64,000 nucleotides of DNA from Asterias amurensis (Eukaryota > Echinodermata > Asteroidea > Forcipulatida > Asteriidae), in NCBI RefSeq assembly GCF_032118995.1, contig NC_092650.1:20894501-20958500 (forward strand). Direction: 5' to 3'. Under the pieces are notes generated by a model. The model was not told the origin of the DNA. It saw only the letters and a list, made by a program, of their open reading frames with translations, and made no database searches. Below, piece after piece: positions 32,701-38,428 of this stretch (within the stretch, counting starts at the first letter, position 1; each line of letters begins with the position of its first letter). Made by a program: the position numbers and the translations under genes.

Positions 32701-33329
32701 ACTTTGAAAATGTATGTTTTCTTCCTTTCTGTTTTTCTACAGACAATCATCGGTTCCTTACAGTATGTCATAGGGAGAGATCCAAACATATTTGATGAGC
32801 CTAACACTTTCAAGCCAGACCGTTGGTTGAGGGATAAGTCGGGTCGGCTGAACTGCTCAAGCTCCAGCTTTGCCTCTGTTCCCTTCGGGTTTGGACCTCG
32901 GATGTGCATCGGGAGAAGGATTGCAGAACTGGAGCTCAATTTGGCTCTGGCAAAGGTAAGCAAATAAGTAACAGTTGCAAAAACAATGTGTCGGTATCAT
33001 GTTCGTAAAGTAATTATGTCGTAATACTATCAACAGCTTGCTCGTTACCGAGTAAGTTTTTTCTGCTGATTTCAGAAGTACCCCAAAAGTGTTCAGTGCC
33101 TTTAGACAGCTGTATTTTCCTTGCAGTATTTCATTTTCCGCTGATGGCAGTGATGCATACAGTTAAATTACATTTTATTGATTTGTGATTTAGTTTATAT
33201 CTAATTATTTCACTTCAGATATCACAGACGTTCAAATTGCAGTATCTAGGTGAAGGCACTGTGGCTCCTACAGTACAAGGATTGCTTGTTCCAGGAGGAC
33301 CAGTGAAGGTTGGATTCACAGACAGATGA
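8350..33329 (+). CDS. Mitochondrial-clan cytochrome P450, CYP27-like (nine coding exons, complete)
   Basis: A haem monooxygenase expected at the inner mitochondrial membrane, using electrons from adrenodoxin; CYP27 enzymes hydroxylate sterols, vitamin D or retinoids, but the substrate here is unknown. Nine exons join in frame to 595 residues plus TGA: 8350-8796, 22572-22762, 23145-23347, 24437-24640, 26058-26224, 30666-30838, 31843-31921, 32743-32955, 33219-33329. Visible landmarks are the proline-rich IPGPKGWPFIG hinge near residue 125, KPWKAYR after it, I-helix AGVDTT at 400-405, K-helix ExxR at E459-R462, FKPDRW at 511-516, and haem loop PFGFGPRMCIG with ligand Cys543. From memory, human CYP27A1 also has nine exons and shares the LYPVVP and FExRIGCL segments, while some N-terminal stretches also recall CYP24. 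The N-terminus is Arg/Ser-rich without acidic residues at first, as expected of a mitochondrial presequence. At 595 residues it exceeds the usual 500-530 because of about 110 low-complexity leader residues. No frame defect is seen. Subfamily assignment is inference. Confidence 0.96.
8885..9112 (+). repeat. TTAA-MITE family A copy 5, internally deleted
   Basis: TTAA at 8881-8884 and near 9113. The copy keeps both ends but lacks most of the centre (228 bp instead of about 380). It lies in P450 intron 1, 88 bp after exon 1. Confidence 0.85.
9131..9356. mobile_element. Palindromic element rich in GACCCGG/CCGGGTC
   Basis: ATTCCGGGTCACAC near the left end pairs with CGAAATCCGGGTCAACTT and GACCCGGATTCCGAGTC blocks toward the right; several internal GACCC/GGGTC pairs are present. 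Boundaries are uncertain. Confidence 0.5.
9590..9705 (+). repeat. Dispersed repeat G
   Basis: Diagnostic blocks are GGGCACCAAGGCAACAACC, GGGGCATGGAGGCAATGGCC and GAAGTATCTGGCCTG. Related segments occur at 14510-14775, 28215-28310, 50335-50475 and 61445-61615. Confidence 0.6.
9706..10335. other. P450 intron 1, no recognised feature
   Basis: AT-rich sequence without repeat-family similarity or a splice-bounded exon. Confidence 0.4.
10340..10639 (+). repeat. TTAA-MITE family A copy 6
   Basis: Flanked by TTAA at 10336-10339 and 10640-10643. Parts of the left arm are missing. The core contains GAGACCTCAGCTCTGAGGACTC, an altered central palindrome. Confidence 0.88.
11002..11345 (+). repeat. TTAA-MITE family A copy 7
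   Basis: Ends are degraded (AGTCACTGGAAACTA on the left) but the whole order of arm blocks is preserved, with the central palindrome deleted. Confidence 0.83.
11382..11512 (+). repeat. TTAA-MITE family A copy 8, right-half fragment
   Basis: It starts at the TTCTTTCTCGAAAACTACG block and ends near TTTTGAGTAATTACTA, without the terminal repeat. The flanking GTCATGAATGAAAAAAGTTG occurs before it and, similarly, near 10650, so copies 6-8 may share a duplicated segment. Confidence 0.7.
11513..13455. other. P450 intron 1, no recognised gene; homopolymer tract
   Basis: No splice-bounded coding segment is seen. A C run of about 16 directly followed by an A run of about 22 lies at 12884-12922, continuing as an AG-rich tract to about 12950. 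ORFs across this tract are artefacts. Confidence 0.45.
13456..14025 (+). repeat. Diverged tandem triplication, units of about 190 bp
   Basis: Three successive units share the order GAAATTGATTT, TTGAGCTGC or GAGCTGCC, TTTATTTCTCCTCGTATTTCG, then CTTGCCAACTAT and a GGCAGTCGTA-like block. Units begin near 13480, 13680 and 13860. They are clearly diverged, so the duplication is not recent. Confidence 0.6.
14033..14377 (-). repeat. TTAA-MITE family A copy 9, complete
   Basis: Right flank TTAA at 14378. The core is GAATTTTGAGGTCTCGAAATCAA in shortened form. Left end is AGGAAGTGGACACTATTGG. Confidence 0.86.
14510..14775 (+). repeat. Dispersed repeat G, longer copy
   Basis: Contains GGGCACCAAGGCCATGACC, GGGCATTGAGGCAATCACC and GAAGTATCAGGCCTGAAAT, plus an internal second copy of the left part, suggesting two nested or tandem units. 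Confidence 0.55.
14776..15260. other. P450 intron 1, no recognised feature
   Basis: Moderate GC content, but no repeat family, RNA gene or splice-bounded exon could be supported. Confidence 0.4.
15266..15606 (-). repeat. TTAA-MITE family A copy 10, complete, TTCAGCTGAAGCC core
   Basis: Flanked by TTAA at 15262-15265 and 15607-15610. A T run of 22 bases has expanded in the left arm at about 15390. The core palindrome TTCAGCTGAA defines a second subfamily also seen at 3090, 26276 and 44570. Confidence 0.88.
15612..16352. other. P450 intron 1, no recognised feature
   Basis: No repeat family or coding segment was identified. Confidence 0.4.
16357..16780 (-). repeat. TTAA-MITE family A copy 11
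   Basis: Left flank TTAA at 16353-16356. Extra sequence is present in both arms (around 16440 and 16545), making it longer than most copies at 424 bp. The right end is decayed to GCGCCTTTATA. Confidence 0.82.
16785..17348. other. P450 intron 1, no recognised feature
   Basis: AT-rich, no supported feature. Confidence 0.4.
17354..17696 (+). repeat. TTAA-MITE family A copy 12
   Basis: TTAA at 17350-17353 and 17697-17700. The ends are diverged (AGGCGCTGAACAAGATTGG) and the core is a short AAAAAGACATCTGGTCTG variant. Confidence 0.83.
17819..18163 (+). repeat. TTAA-MITE family C copy, nearly perfect hairpin
   Basis: Family C order: GGGTACTTTTT end, CAGATTTACATTAAAC, GAAAGCTTCCCT, ATATTACTTACTGAGGTGCT, ATGAGTAAAACAATGTCATG, then the mirror image. 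The centre TTTTCGTCTCACGAGACGAAAA is a perfect palindrome at about 17984-18005. Other copies: 40850-41395 (split), 46099-46453, 48964-49303. Confidence 0.85.
18184..18325 (+). repeat. Direct duplication of about 35 bp
   Basis: The segment GTAGGCCTACAATACATTAC followed by AACAT occurs at about 18190 and again at about 18298, preceded both times by an AGGTTTAGT-like or GAGTTTAGT-like block. Confidence 0.55.
18326..19093. other. P450 intron 1, no recognised feature
   Basis: Short ORFs only; no supported gene or repeat family. Confidence 0.4.
19098..19390 (+). repeat. TTAA-MITE family A copy 13, right end lost
   Basis: Left TTAA at 19094-19097. It has the full TTCTAAACTTGAGGTCTCG core and stops abruptly after CACAATGTTTTATA. 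Confidence 0.83.
19708..20001 (+). repeat. TTAA-MITE family A copy 14, internally deleted
   Basis: TTAA at 19704-19707 and 20002-20005. About 90 bp are missing from the left arm. Confidence 0.85.
20007..20790. other. P450 intron 1, no recognised feature
   Basis: The 82-codon ORF starting at 20353 is Lys-rich, lacks splice context and has no recognisable domain; it is not called as a gene. Confidence 0.4.
20800..20960 (+). repeat. SINE tail fragment
   Basis: GGACTGTGAACAAGGGGATA then ACCCTGTTTCAGCC matches the 3' body of the SINE at 1650. The tRNA-like head is missing. Confidence 0.5.
20961..22160. other. P450 intron 1, no recognised feature
   Basis: The 123-codon reverse ORF ending at 21689 has no recognisable motif and no splice support. 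Nothing else is identified. Confidence 0.4.
22164..22209. repeat. Perfect 21-bp-arm hairpin
   Basis: CATATCATTGCCAACTTTGT plus A at 22164-22184 is followed by a TAAA loop and its exact reverse complement at 22189-22209. It is probably the centre of a young MITE; flanking AAATG/CATTT-like similarity extends weakly outward. Confidence 0.75.
22325..22515 (-). repeat. Dispersed repeat J (copy 2)
   Basis: Reverse complement of the blocks at 4500-4700. It ends 57 bp before P450 exon 2. Confidence 0.5.
22572..22762 (+). CDS. P450 exon 2
   Basis: Acceptor CAACAG ending at 22571; donor CA|GTAAGC at 22763, leaving phase 2. It encodes IAFTKQYGPIWKERLGSLEF and, further on, YPMRVDMKPWKAYR, the helix B region shared by CYP27 and CYP24 enzymes. 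Confidence 0.93.
22854..23048 (-). repeat. TTAA-MITE family A copy 15, half copy near exon 3
   Basis: Left end AGACAGTGGACACTATTGG is intact; the copy breaks off in the core at about 23048, roughly 100 bp before P450 exon 3. Confidence 0.82.
23145..23347 (+). CDS. P450 exon 3
   Basis: Acceptor TTTTTTAAAG ending at 23144, donor GTGAGT at 23348. The phase-2 CA from exon 2 plus T gives His. The frame then reads EGQQWHRARRLLSKK, the helix C region with the haem-propionate W and R residues, through TNEMYKWSME. It ends phase 1. Confidence 0.93.
23348..24436. other. P450 intron 3: simple repeats and SINE-like sequence
   Basis: Repeated GATTCCTA-type motifs lie at 23560-23670, a C run of about 19 lies at 23687-23705, and a SINE-like segment follows at 23752-23965. 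Confidence 0.5.
23752..23965 (+). repeat. SINE-like repeat with B-box
   Basis: CCTGGTTCGAGTCACCCC at about 23803 resembles a tRNA B box, followed by ATGTGGATTGGGTTTCCAGT and a tail ending TTCCTATAGTACAGTGATTA. It shows the same body type as the SINE at 497-752. Confidence 0.55.
24437..24640 (+). CDS. P450 exon 4
   Basis: Acceptor CCGTAG ending at 24436, donor GTGAGA at 24641. Split codon T|CA is Ser. The exon encodes SIFKILFETRIGCLEKQIP and FRKYNLKPWKDHEAAWDYIF, corresponding to helices E to G. Phase 1 at the end. Confidence 0.93.
24733..25017 (-). repeat. TTAA-MITE family A copy 16
   Basis: Left TTAA at 24729-24732. It lies in P450 intron 4, 92 bp after exon 4, with the right arm shortened. 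Confidence 0.84.
25020..25120. repeat. Small inverted repeat around GCATGCACC
   Basis: AAGGTGCATGCTGGTCAAG is mirrored by AAGCATGCACCTCATTC, with a second pair CCATTGCACAAGC / GCTTGTGCAATGG. It is likely a decayed palindromic element. Confidence 0.45.
25249..25428. mobile_element. MITE family F (GGGCCCAATTTCAT ends)
   Basis: Ends GGGCCCAATTTCACTGC and TCTATAAAATTGGCCCC are inverted. Internal repeats of GCTTAG/CTAAGC are typical of the family, which recurs at 28350, 35073 and 53720. Confidence 0.7.
25429..26057. other. P450 intron 4, no further recognised feature
   Basis: A short hairpin ACAAGGAGAC/GTCTCCTTGT occurs at about 25738-25763. Otherwise AT-rich with no supported feature. Confidence 0.4.
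26058..26224 (+). CDS. P450 exon 5 (I-helix start)
   Basis: Acceptor TTCACAG ending at 26057, donor GTAAGC at 26225. It encodes ARKAVDGRLAEI, an acidic linker, then LLLAGVDT, the first part of the oxygen-activating I-helix. The junction falls between the two threonines of the AGVDTT motif, phase 0. Confidence 0.94.
26276..26653 (-). repeat. TTAA-MITE family A copy 17, TTCAGCTGAAGCC core
   Basis: Begins 51 bp after exon 5. Left flank has decayed to TTTG; right TTAA is at 26654-26657. The central AAGACTTCAGCTGAAGCC palindrome is intact. Confidence 0.86.
26660..27538. other. P450 intron 5, no recognised feature
   Basis: The 112-codon reverse ORF ending at 26988 shows no domain or splice context. 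Confidence 0.4.
27543..27909 (+). repeat. TTAA-MITE family A copy 18, complete
   Basis: TTAA at 27539-27542 and 27910-27913. The core is GACCTCAGCTGAGAGGTCTC, a recombinant-looking form of the two main core types. Confidence 0.87.
28215..28310 (+). repeat. Dispersed repeat G, degraded
   Basis: GAAAGGCCCTTTTCAAAATA and GGCCTTGGCCTCCC resemble repeat G blocks seen at 50335-50475. Confidence 0.35.
28350..28590. mobile_element. MITE family F, complete
   Basis: GACCCAATTTCATAGAGCTG at the left is the inverse of GGCTCTATGAAATTGGGCCC at the right. Inner arms carry AAATTTGCTTACCATGAAAT and CATGCTAAGCAAATTTTTGT. Confidence 0.8.
28842..29219 (+). repeat. TTAA-MITE family A copy 19, complete
   Basis: TTAA at 28838-28841 and 29220-29223. 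One of the best preserved copies, with core GAGACCTCAAGTTCTAAACT followed by TGAGGTCTC. Confidence 0.92.
29533..29918 (+). repeat. TTAA-MITE family A copy 20, complete
   Basis: TTAA at 29529-29532 and 29919-29922. Good core GAGACCTCAAAATCTAATTC then TAAGGTCTC. Confidence 0.92.
29925..30557. other. P450 intron 5, T-rich stretch
   Basis: A T run lies at 30221-30238 and pyrimidine-rich DNA follows to 30320. No gene seen. Confidence 0.4.
30558..30626 (+). repeat. TTAA-MITE family A copy 21, right-end fragment beside exon 6
   Basis: Only the last 70 bp of the family survive, from TTCCAAGTGAGTTTTTATGC to TTAGTGTCCAGTGC. It ends 39 bp before P450 exon 6, so it abuts the probable branch-point region. 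Confidence 0.75.
30666..30838 (+). CDS. P450 exon 6 (I-helix end to K-helix)
   Basis: Acceptor TCTACAG ending at 30665, donor GTAATA at 30839. It reads TSNTLAWVLYELSRHPDVES through MPYLKSIIKEIL and AG, completing ExxR across the junction. Phase 2 at the end. Confidence 0.94.
30948..31315 (+). repeat. TTAA-MITE family D copy 1
   Basis: TTAA at 30944-30947 and 31316-31319; ends AGCCATTATACACTTTCGG and AAAGTGTATAATGGCT. The right arm shares CTAAATTTTCACAGG and TTGTGATACACCAAGTG with family A, so D is a distant relative. Confidence 0.86.
31320..31465 (+). repeat. TTAA-MITE family B, left-part copy
   Basis: GCCTTGGATCGGTCGAGTTG and GTCTCGAAATTGCACGGTTT match the family B copies at 40952 and 52368. 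It starts immediately at the TTAA that closes family D copy 1. Confidence 0.75.
31540..31740 (+). repeat. Possible non-LTR retrotransposon 3' end
   Basis: The pyrimidine-rich ATTATATGTTTTTGTCTTTT region, then CCATGGGAGACCATTATC and AATTCAATAAAAAG, resembles LINE 3' ends truncated on the 5' side. No reverse transcriptase fragment is present. Confidence 0.3.
31843..31921 (+). CDS. P450 exon 7
   Basis: Acceptor TTGAAG ending at 31842, donor GTAATG at 31922. AG plus G makes Arg462 of ExxR; the exon continues LYPVVPANNRILEKDIVIGG and YHIPKK. Ends phase 0. Confidence 0.93.
32278..32694. mobile_element. Inverted-repeat element (family I ends) carrying an internal 58-bp tandem array
   Basis: Left end CAGTCTTGGTCCAAGACG and right end GGTCTTGAAACCAAGACTAT are inverted and match the 134-bp element at 3232. 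Here the interior has been extended by the tandem array at 32398-32630. It lies in P450 intron 7, ending 48 bp before exon 8. Confidence 0.6.
32398..32630. repeat. Alternating 58-bp tandem repeats (116-bp dimer x 2)
   Basis: Four units share GCGCAAAGCTAGC or GCGCAAATCTAGC, CAGCACGCTGCACATGGTAG and ACTTGCGC blocks. Odd units resemble each other more than even ones, giving a 116-bp higher-order period. Confidence 0.75.
32743..32955 (+). CDS. P450 exon 8 (PERF and haem-binding loop)
   Basis: Acceptor TTTCTACAG ending at 32742, donor AAG|GTAAGC at 32956. It encodes FKPDRW (the PERF position) and VPFGFGPRMCIGRR, with the thiolate Cys543 and the FxxGxRxCxG pattern exact. Phase 0. Confidence 0.95.
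33021..33101 (+). repeat. TTAA-MITE family A copy 22, right-end fragment
   Basis: ATACTATCAACAGC through AGTGTTCAGTGCC; lies in the 263-bp intron 8, about 120 bp before exon 9. Confidence 0.7.
33219..33329 (+). CDS. P450 exon 9 and stop
   Basis: Acceptor CACTTCAG ending at 33218. It reads ISQTFKLQYLGEGTVAPTVQ then GLLVPGGPVKVGFTDR and TGA at 33327-33329, the expected beta-sheet ending with a short tail. Confidence 0.93.
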   Translation: MSQTFKLQYLGEGTVAPTVQGLLVPGGPVKVGFTDR

Positions 33330-33500
33330 TGCAGAAGGGCACCAGTGAAGGTATCTTTATTTGACGAGACTGCATGTTGGTGACACAAATCTGACTTTCG
33401 GCGTTTTGGAATAATAGAACATCTGCAGCAGAGATTTTATATTCTGATGAGATTGGATATATATGTAGATATTTGGAATAAAAACTGAGTATTAGTACAA
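33330..33500 (+). other. P450 3' untranslated region
   Basis: The first AATAAA after the stop is at 33477-33482. Alternative later signals exist near 33868, 36062 and 36132, so longer transcripts are possible. Confidence 0.5.
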
Positions 33501-33929
33501 AAGCATAATGGTTTATCATCAGACTTCAAAGCAACAGTTGGCAGGATTTACACAAAATTCAAAAAAAGTTTTGTTTCTATTTTTATTTATAGTCGTGCTG
33601 GAACTAATGAAATCTAAATTATTTATACAAAAATGTATTTGTTTTAAATGTACAAATTCCTTTTAAAATTCTTTGTTAGTTGGAAGCATTGTCAAGTATT
33701 GTGAAATGCTCTCATCAGGCAATGATGTGAGCACATCTTATTAGCTTGTATTTTCATGGTTCAAAACATTCTTTGGAAACGTGGGAACTGCACCATATAA
33801 AGGGAAAGTTTATCATTGTTTTGTTGGAAGAGTAAATTAATTCCCACCCTCTAGTTTTTTTCTAATAATAAACTCACAATAACCTGTGGAAATGTCATTT
33901 TGGTGGTCCATAAGTAATAGGGAGAGAAA

Positions 33930-34040
33930 AAGCCTAGCTCGATGGGCTAGCTTGGTCGTCTTGTGAAGATATCTGCCCTAGCAATGCAAAGGTTGTGGGT
34001 TCGAATCTCACCAGATTTATTTGCCAGTGTTTTTTTTTTC
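33930..34040 (+). repeat. tRNA-like SINE head
   Basis: AGCTCGATGGGCTAGCTTGG resembles an A box and GGTTGTGGGTTCGAATCTCA contains a B box (GGTTCGAATC type). The sequence between is longer than a tRNA arm and no acceptor stem forms. Confidence 0.5.
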
Positions 34041-34308
34041 ACACAGAACTCTGAAAAGTGTGAGTATACAGTGTATGGGTAAAATTATTGAAAAGGATTT
34101 GTTTTAGCAATTTTGTGCACATTATTTTTGACTATATATACACAATGATCATTTTTGAGGTCTTCAAAATGTCGTTTCCCAACTTTACAGTATTTCAGAT
34201 GCACTTTTGATCATCAGTGAGCTTTCAGATTCAGTTATATACCAATCATGGTCTTGTCTTCAACAATGCGACATTCGTCCATTGGCAGTATGTTGACTGT
34301 AGCCTTAA

Positions 34309-34689
34309 AGACAGTGGACACTACTATTGGTAATTGTCAAAGACTAGGCCTCATAGTTGTTGTATCTGAACATATGCATAAAATAACAAACCTGTGAAAA
34401 TTTGAGCTCAATCGGTCGTCGAATTTGCGAAAGATAATAATGAAAGAAAAAAAACCCTTGTCACACGAATTTGTGTGCTTTCTGATGCTTGATTTCGAGA
34501 CCTCAAATTCTAAACTTGAGGTCTCGAAATCAAATTCGTGGAAGATTACCTTTCTCGAAAACTACGTCACTTCAGAGGGAGCTGTTTCTCACAATGTTTT
34601 ATACCATCCATCTCTCCCCATTACTTGTAATCAAGAAAGGTTTTATGATGATAAATCATTTGAGTAATTACCAATAGGGTCCACTGTCT
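34309..34689 (+). repeat. TTAA-MITE family A copy 23, complete
   Basis: TTAA at 34305-34308 and 34690-34693. Full GAGACCTCAAATTCTAAACT then TGAGGTCTCG core. Confidence 0.9.
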
Positions 34690-34693
34690 TTAA

Positions 34694-35072
34694 CTCTACA
34701 TTGGACATACAAACAAACAAACAAAAGTTGTAGGTGAAGACACTTTTTACTCACAAAAGAACTATTTAAATTAGACATTATTTCAGCAATTGTTCTGTGT
34801 CTCACACATTTGTGTTGTCTGCGTCATGTTTACACCTACTGAGAGACATTTTGTCATCAAAACCGTACCTATGCTTTCGCGTTTAAATGTTTTAACAGAT
34901 TCATTTGTAAAGTTAATTCTTTGTACACACAAAATCCCAAATAGAAAATCCTAAACTTAATTCAACAAATCTAATGGCAATGTTTGCTTTGTCTGATGTA
35001 GCGAATCAACACTCCCTCCGCTCAACCATAGATTTTGCATTCGGGTCAAGATGGCTGTCTGGATTAATAACC
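34694..35072. other. Intergenic stretch without recognised feature
   Basis: No coding segment or repeat family recognised. Confidence 0.4.
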
Positions 35073-35278
35073 AGTTTCAAGCGCAATATCATAAAGAGCT
35101 GCTTAAACCAGAATTATGATTAGCAACTTTCTCAGCACAAATAAGCTGGATACCAGTCACAGATTGTGCATGCGACATGGTGCTTTGGCTGGTAACCTTA
35201 TTCTGGTAAGCATAATTTTGCAAGCATGATGTGCTTAGCTACTTTTACTGCTTAAGCAGTTCTATGAAATTGGGCCCA
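35073..35278. mobile_element. MITE family F
   Basis: The right end TTCTATGAAATTGGGCCC is intact; the left end has degraded to GCAATATCATAAAGAGCTGC. Inner CATAATTTTGCAAGCATGAT arm matches the family layout. Confidence 0.6.
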
Positions 35279-35519
35279 GTTTTTACGGTAGTTTTATTAT
35301 TTTTATTTTTTACCCAGTCAGTTTCCCTTGTGGTGTTTATATTGATATCTGAAAAAAAAAGTCGCATCCCCTTAAGGTGATCCCCTAGCTGCCGTTTCCC
35401 AGGTTGTATCGTAATTTGGGGTGTGATCCCTGGCTACACGGCAGTTAACGGTTGTATGACTTCTGACTGGCACCCCTGAACAAAGATATTGACAAAATAT
35501 GGACACCACCAATATAGGG

Positions 35520-35790
35520 TTAGATAGCTCAGTTGGTAAAGCGCCGGCAGGTTAATCCGGAGGTCGTTGGTTCGAATCCCACTCTAGTCAATTCATGACA
35601 CTTATTTGTGCTCTTGTGCAAGGCACTTAATCATAATTACTTCGTAAAAAGTTTGGAGGGTGGTGCATAATGATACCCATGACTACATCTTTACAGACTG
35701 TGAAGGGGGTAACCCTGTTTCAGCCCCAGGAGTTAAGGTGACAACATGCCCCTTGTGGCAAATGAGTTAGGTGGCTGTTCGACCATGTAA
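35520..35790 (+). repeat. tRNA-derived SINE with GGTAACCCTGTTTCAGCCCC tail
   Basis: TAGATAGCTCAGTTGGTAAAG is a near-perfect A box context and GGTTCGAATCCCACTCTA a B box with matching stem ends (TAG...CTA), so the head still resembles a tRNA closely. The body and tail match the SINE at 1650, although the heads differ. Confidence 0.75.
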
Positions 35791-36185
35791 GTTGGGCGAT
35801 CGCTTACAAAATTTATTCTTCAGTTTATAAACAACATCCACTTTTATGTACATTAAATACCTAGTAGTTTAATATTTAATCAGAAAAATACACTGCCTGA
35901 TTTTAAAATAACACCCTTCTAAACTGGTTTTAACTTTAAGTATTTTGTATTTAATTCTTGTACAGCAAAGTTCATTGATAACTTTATTTTGTATATTTTT
36001 TTATTTATGTAACAGATTTATATTAACCTTTTTTTTTTAGTTTGATATTTCAGTGTAGTAGAATAAACATCTCAATCTGAGTAGATTGTCACTTCATGAA
36101 CTTTGCACTGTAAGTTATTTTTGTTTGTTTGAATAAACTATTTCAAGATGAAGATAAGCTTATTTTCCCGAGAATTTTTTTGTCA

Positions 36186-36586
36186 AAGGCACTGGATTGG
36201 CACTTTTGGTACCAGTAATTACTCAAAATAATTGTTAGCATAAAAACTTACTTGGTAACAAGCAATGGAGAGCTGTTGATAGTGTAAAACATTGTGAGAA
36301 ACGGCTCCCTCTGAAGTAACGCACAGTTTTCAAGAACAAACTGATTTCTCACTTAAATATTTTAATGTGATTTTGAGACCTCAGAATTAGATTTTGAGGT
36401 CTCAAAATCAAGCATCTGAAAGCACACAACTTGTGCCACGAGGGCTGTTTTTTCTTCCATTATTCTCTCGAATCTTCAACGACCAATTGAGCTAAAATTT
36501 TCACAGGTTTGTTATTTCATGCGTATGTTGAGATACACCAAGTGAGAAGACTGGTCTTTGACAGTTACCAATAGTGTCCACAGTCT
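36186..36586 (-). repeat. TTAA-MITE family A copy 24, complete
   Basis: Right TTAA at 36587-36590. The left end carries a small internal duplication (AGGCACTGGATTGGCACTT). Core TTGAGACCTCAGAATTAGAT then TTTGAGGTCTC. Confidence 0.88.
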
Positions 36587-36699
36587 TTAAATGGAGATGC
36601 AAGATGTTGGTTTTGCTCCTGGAAGGTGACGAAAGATACCACTCGGCCAACTCGACCACCCAGACAATGAAGCCACAGTAGGCTGTAAACAACAATGAT

Positions 36700-36930
36700 A
36701 GATTCGGCTGTGTACATTGATTGATTCGGCTGTGGCTACATTGATGGATTCGGCTGTGGCTACATTGATGGATTCGGCTGTATACATTGATGATTCGGCT
36801 GTGGCTACATTGATGGATTCGGTTGTGGCTACATTGATGAATTTGGCTGTGGCTACAGTGATGGATTAGGCAGTGGCTACCTTGATTGATTTGGCTGTGG
36901 CTACATTGATGGACTCAACTGTGGCTACAA
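36700..36930. repeat. 24-bp minisatellite
   Basis: About nine units of GATTCGGCTGTGGCTACATT plus GATG, with variants GTATACATTGAT and CAACTGTGG toward the edges. The variation rises toward the right end. Confidence 0.85.
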
Positions 36931-37545
36931 TGCTGAAAAAGCCTCTTCTTCAATGGCCATGCCATAGCAAGGGCTACTCGTTACTTCTGCTCAAGTTCGC
37001 CACAATAAAAACAATATGAGAAAAAATTGTCTAGAAGAAAACAAACATTCTGTAGTAATCTAGTCATCTTTATTTGTTTATCTCCACCATACAGCTCCAA
37101 AGTCTAAACTTTTAAAAATGTCTCTTAAAATCCATTCATTCTACATAATATTTTAATTTAGTTGCTCTCGCTATTAAAATTATGTTGGTGATTACTCTTA
37201 TCACATAACTTGATCTCTACCGACACTAAGCTCAATAGAAATAATGACCAAGATAAAATTTCTTGCTTCCAAATCAATAGTATTAATAATCCTTAACCAT
37301 CAAAATTAGTTAATGTAGGTGTTTTTTAATGTTGCCGCAGCATATCAACCACAATTTTCTGGCCACAGGGGTCCTTATAACTACATGGGTAGATACCTTT
37401 AATGGGTTCAAGTCTGGCACAGTTAGTTTTTTTTTTTGCCCTGAGCAACGGCGTAATTGAAAATTTCAGCAGACTGCTTGGCAAAGGAATCGTCAAAGAG
37501 AGTGAACGAATCATGCCCCAGTGAACTAGACAGAGCTTGTCCAGG
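36931..37545. other. Downstream flank of cytochrome b5, no recognised feature
   Basis: TTTATT at 37069, an AATAAA on the - strand, could be a distal b5 polyadenylation signal, but 2.2 kb after the stop this is speculative. Confidence 0.3.
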
Positions 37546-37547
37546 AA

Positions 37548-37715
37548 GCAGTGCGAATGCAATACAAATTTTGACGTACAAGTTCGCAACAATTTATTCG
37601 CATCAGTTGAACTGTGCTCAACTCCTGTGAAACATTCGCAGCAGTGAAAACAGGGCGGGCTGTGACGTGAAAATTCGTATTGCATTTGCACTCGATATGG
37701 TCCAGGCTTTATCTG
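37548..37715. mobile_element. MITE family H copy 1
   Basis: GCGAATGCAATACAAATTTT at the left mirrors GAAAATTCGTATTGCATTTG at the right; inside are TTCGCAACAATTTATTCGCA and AACATTCGCAGCAGTG. It lies about 75 bp before a 20-bp minisatellite. Confidence 0.72.
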
Positions 37716-37787
37716 GGGTTTATTAAACACATCATCTATGTCCCCATGTATACATCTAGATGTTGAAATTACACATCTCTGTCCCGA

Positions 37788-38066
37788 CATCCCTATGTTC
37801 TAACATCCCTGTGTTCTGACACCCCTATGTTCTAACATCCCTGTGTTCTGACACCCCTATGTTCTAACATCCCTGTGTTCTGACATCCCTATGTTCTGAC
37901 ATCCCTATGTTCTGACACCCCTATGTTCTAACATCCCTGTGTTCTGACACCCCTATGTTCTAACATCCCTGTGTTCTGACACCCCTATGTTCTGACACCC
38001 CTATGTTCCGACACCCCTGTGTTCCGACACCCCTATGTTCTGACACCCCTATGTTCCGACACCCCT
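37788..38066. repeat. 20-bp minisatellite
   Basis: About fourteen units of ACATCCCTATGTTCTAAC / ACACCCCTATGTTCTGAC type. Two variants (ACATCCCTGTGTTCTGACAC and ACCCCTATGTTCTAAC) alternate in the left half, giving a local 40-bp period. Confidence 0.88.
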
Positions 38067-38246
38067 ATTTTTCATCATTAACTACTAACAATAAAGAGCA
38101 CTACTAAACATATTAAAACTGTGCATTGTTGGGAGGTACAAATGATAAAAATAGTAATCCATTTGAATCGGCAGCAGCATACATACAAGCAGTTCTACAT
38201 AAATTAACACTTTATATGTCTACAAATATTACAATCAAACAGGCAA

Positions 38247-38428
38247 GCCCGGACCATACTTCCTGCGAATGCGAATTAGATAAAAAATTTGACGTCACAG
38301 CCCTGTTTTGGCAGTGAAAGTTTCGCAGGAGTTGCACATAGTTCAACTGTTGGGAACTATTTGTTGCAAATTTTGACGTAAATTTTTTATTTGCATTCTC
38401 ATTTGCATAAAGTATGAACCAGGCTTCG
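38247..38428. mobile_element. MITE family H copy 2
   Basis: CTGCGAATGCGAATTAGATA at the left mirrors ATTTGCATTCTCATTTGCAT at the right. Its terminal AAGTATGAACCAGGCTTC runs directly into the 37-bp array. Confidence 0.72.

Noticed and set aside
35520..35592. Functional tRNA gene
   Set aside because: The head is tRNA-like with good boxes, but it continues into the same SINE tail as at 1650; treated as a SINE.
37326..37790. 154-codon reverse ORF downstream of b5
   Set aside because: It crosses MITE family H and minisatellite DNA and shows no domain, start context or splice support.
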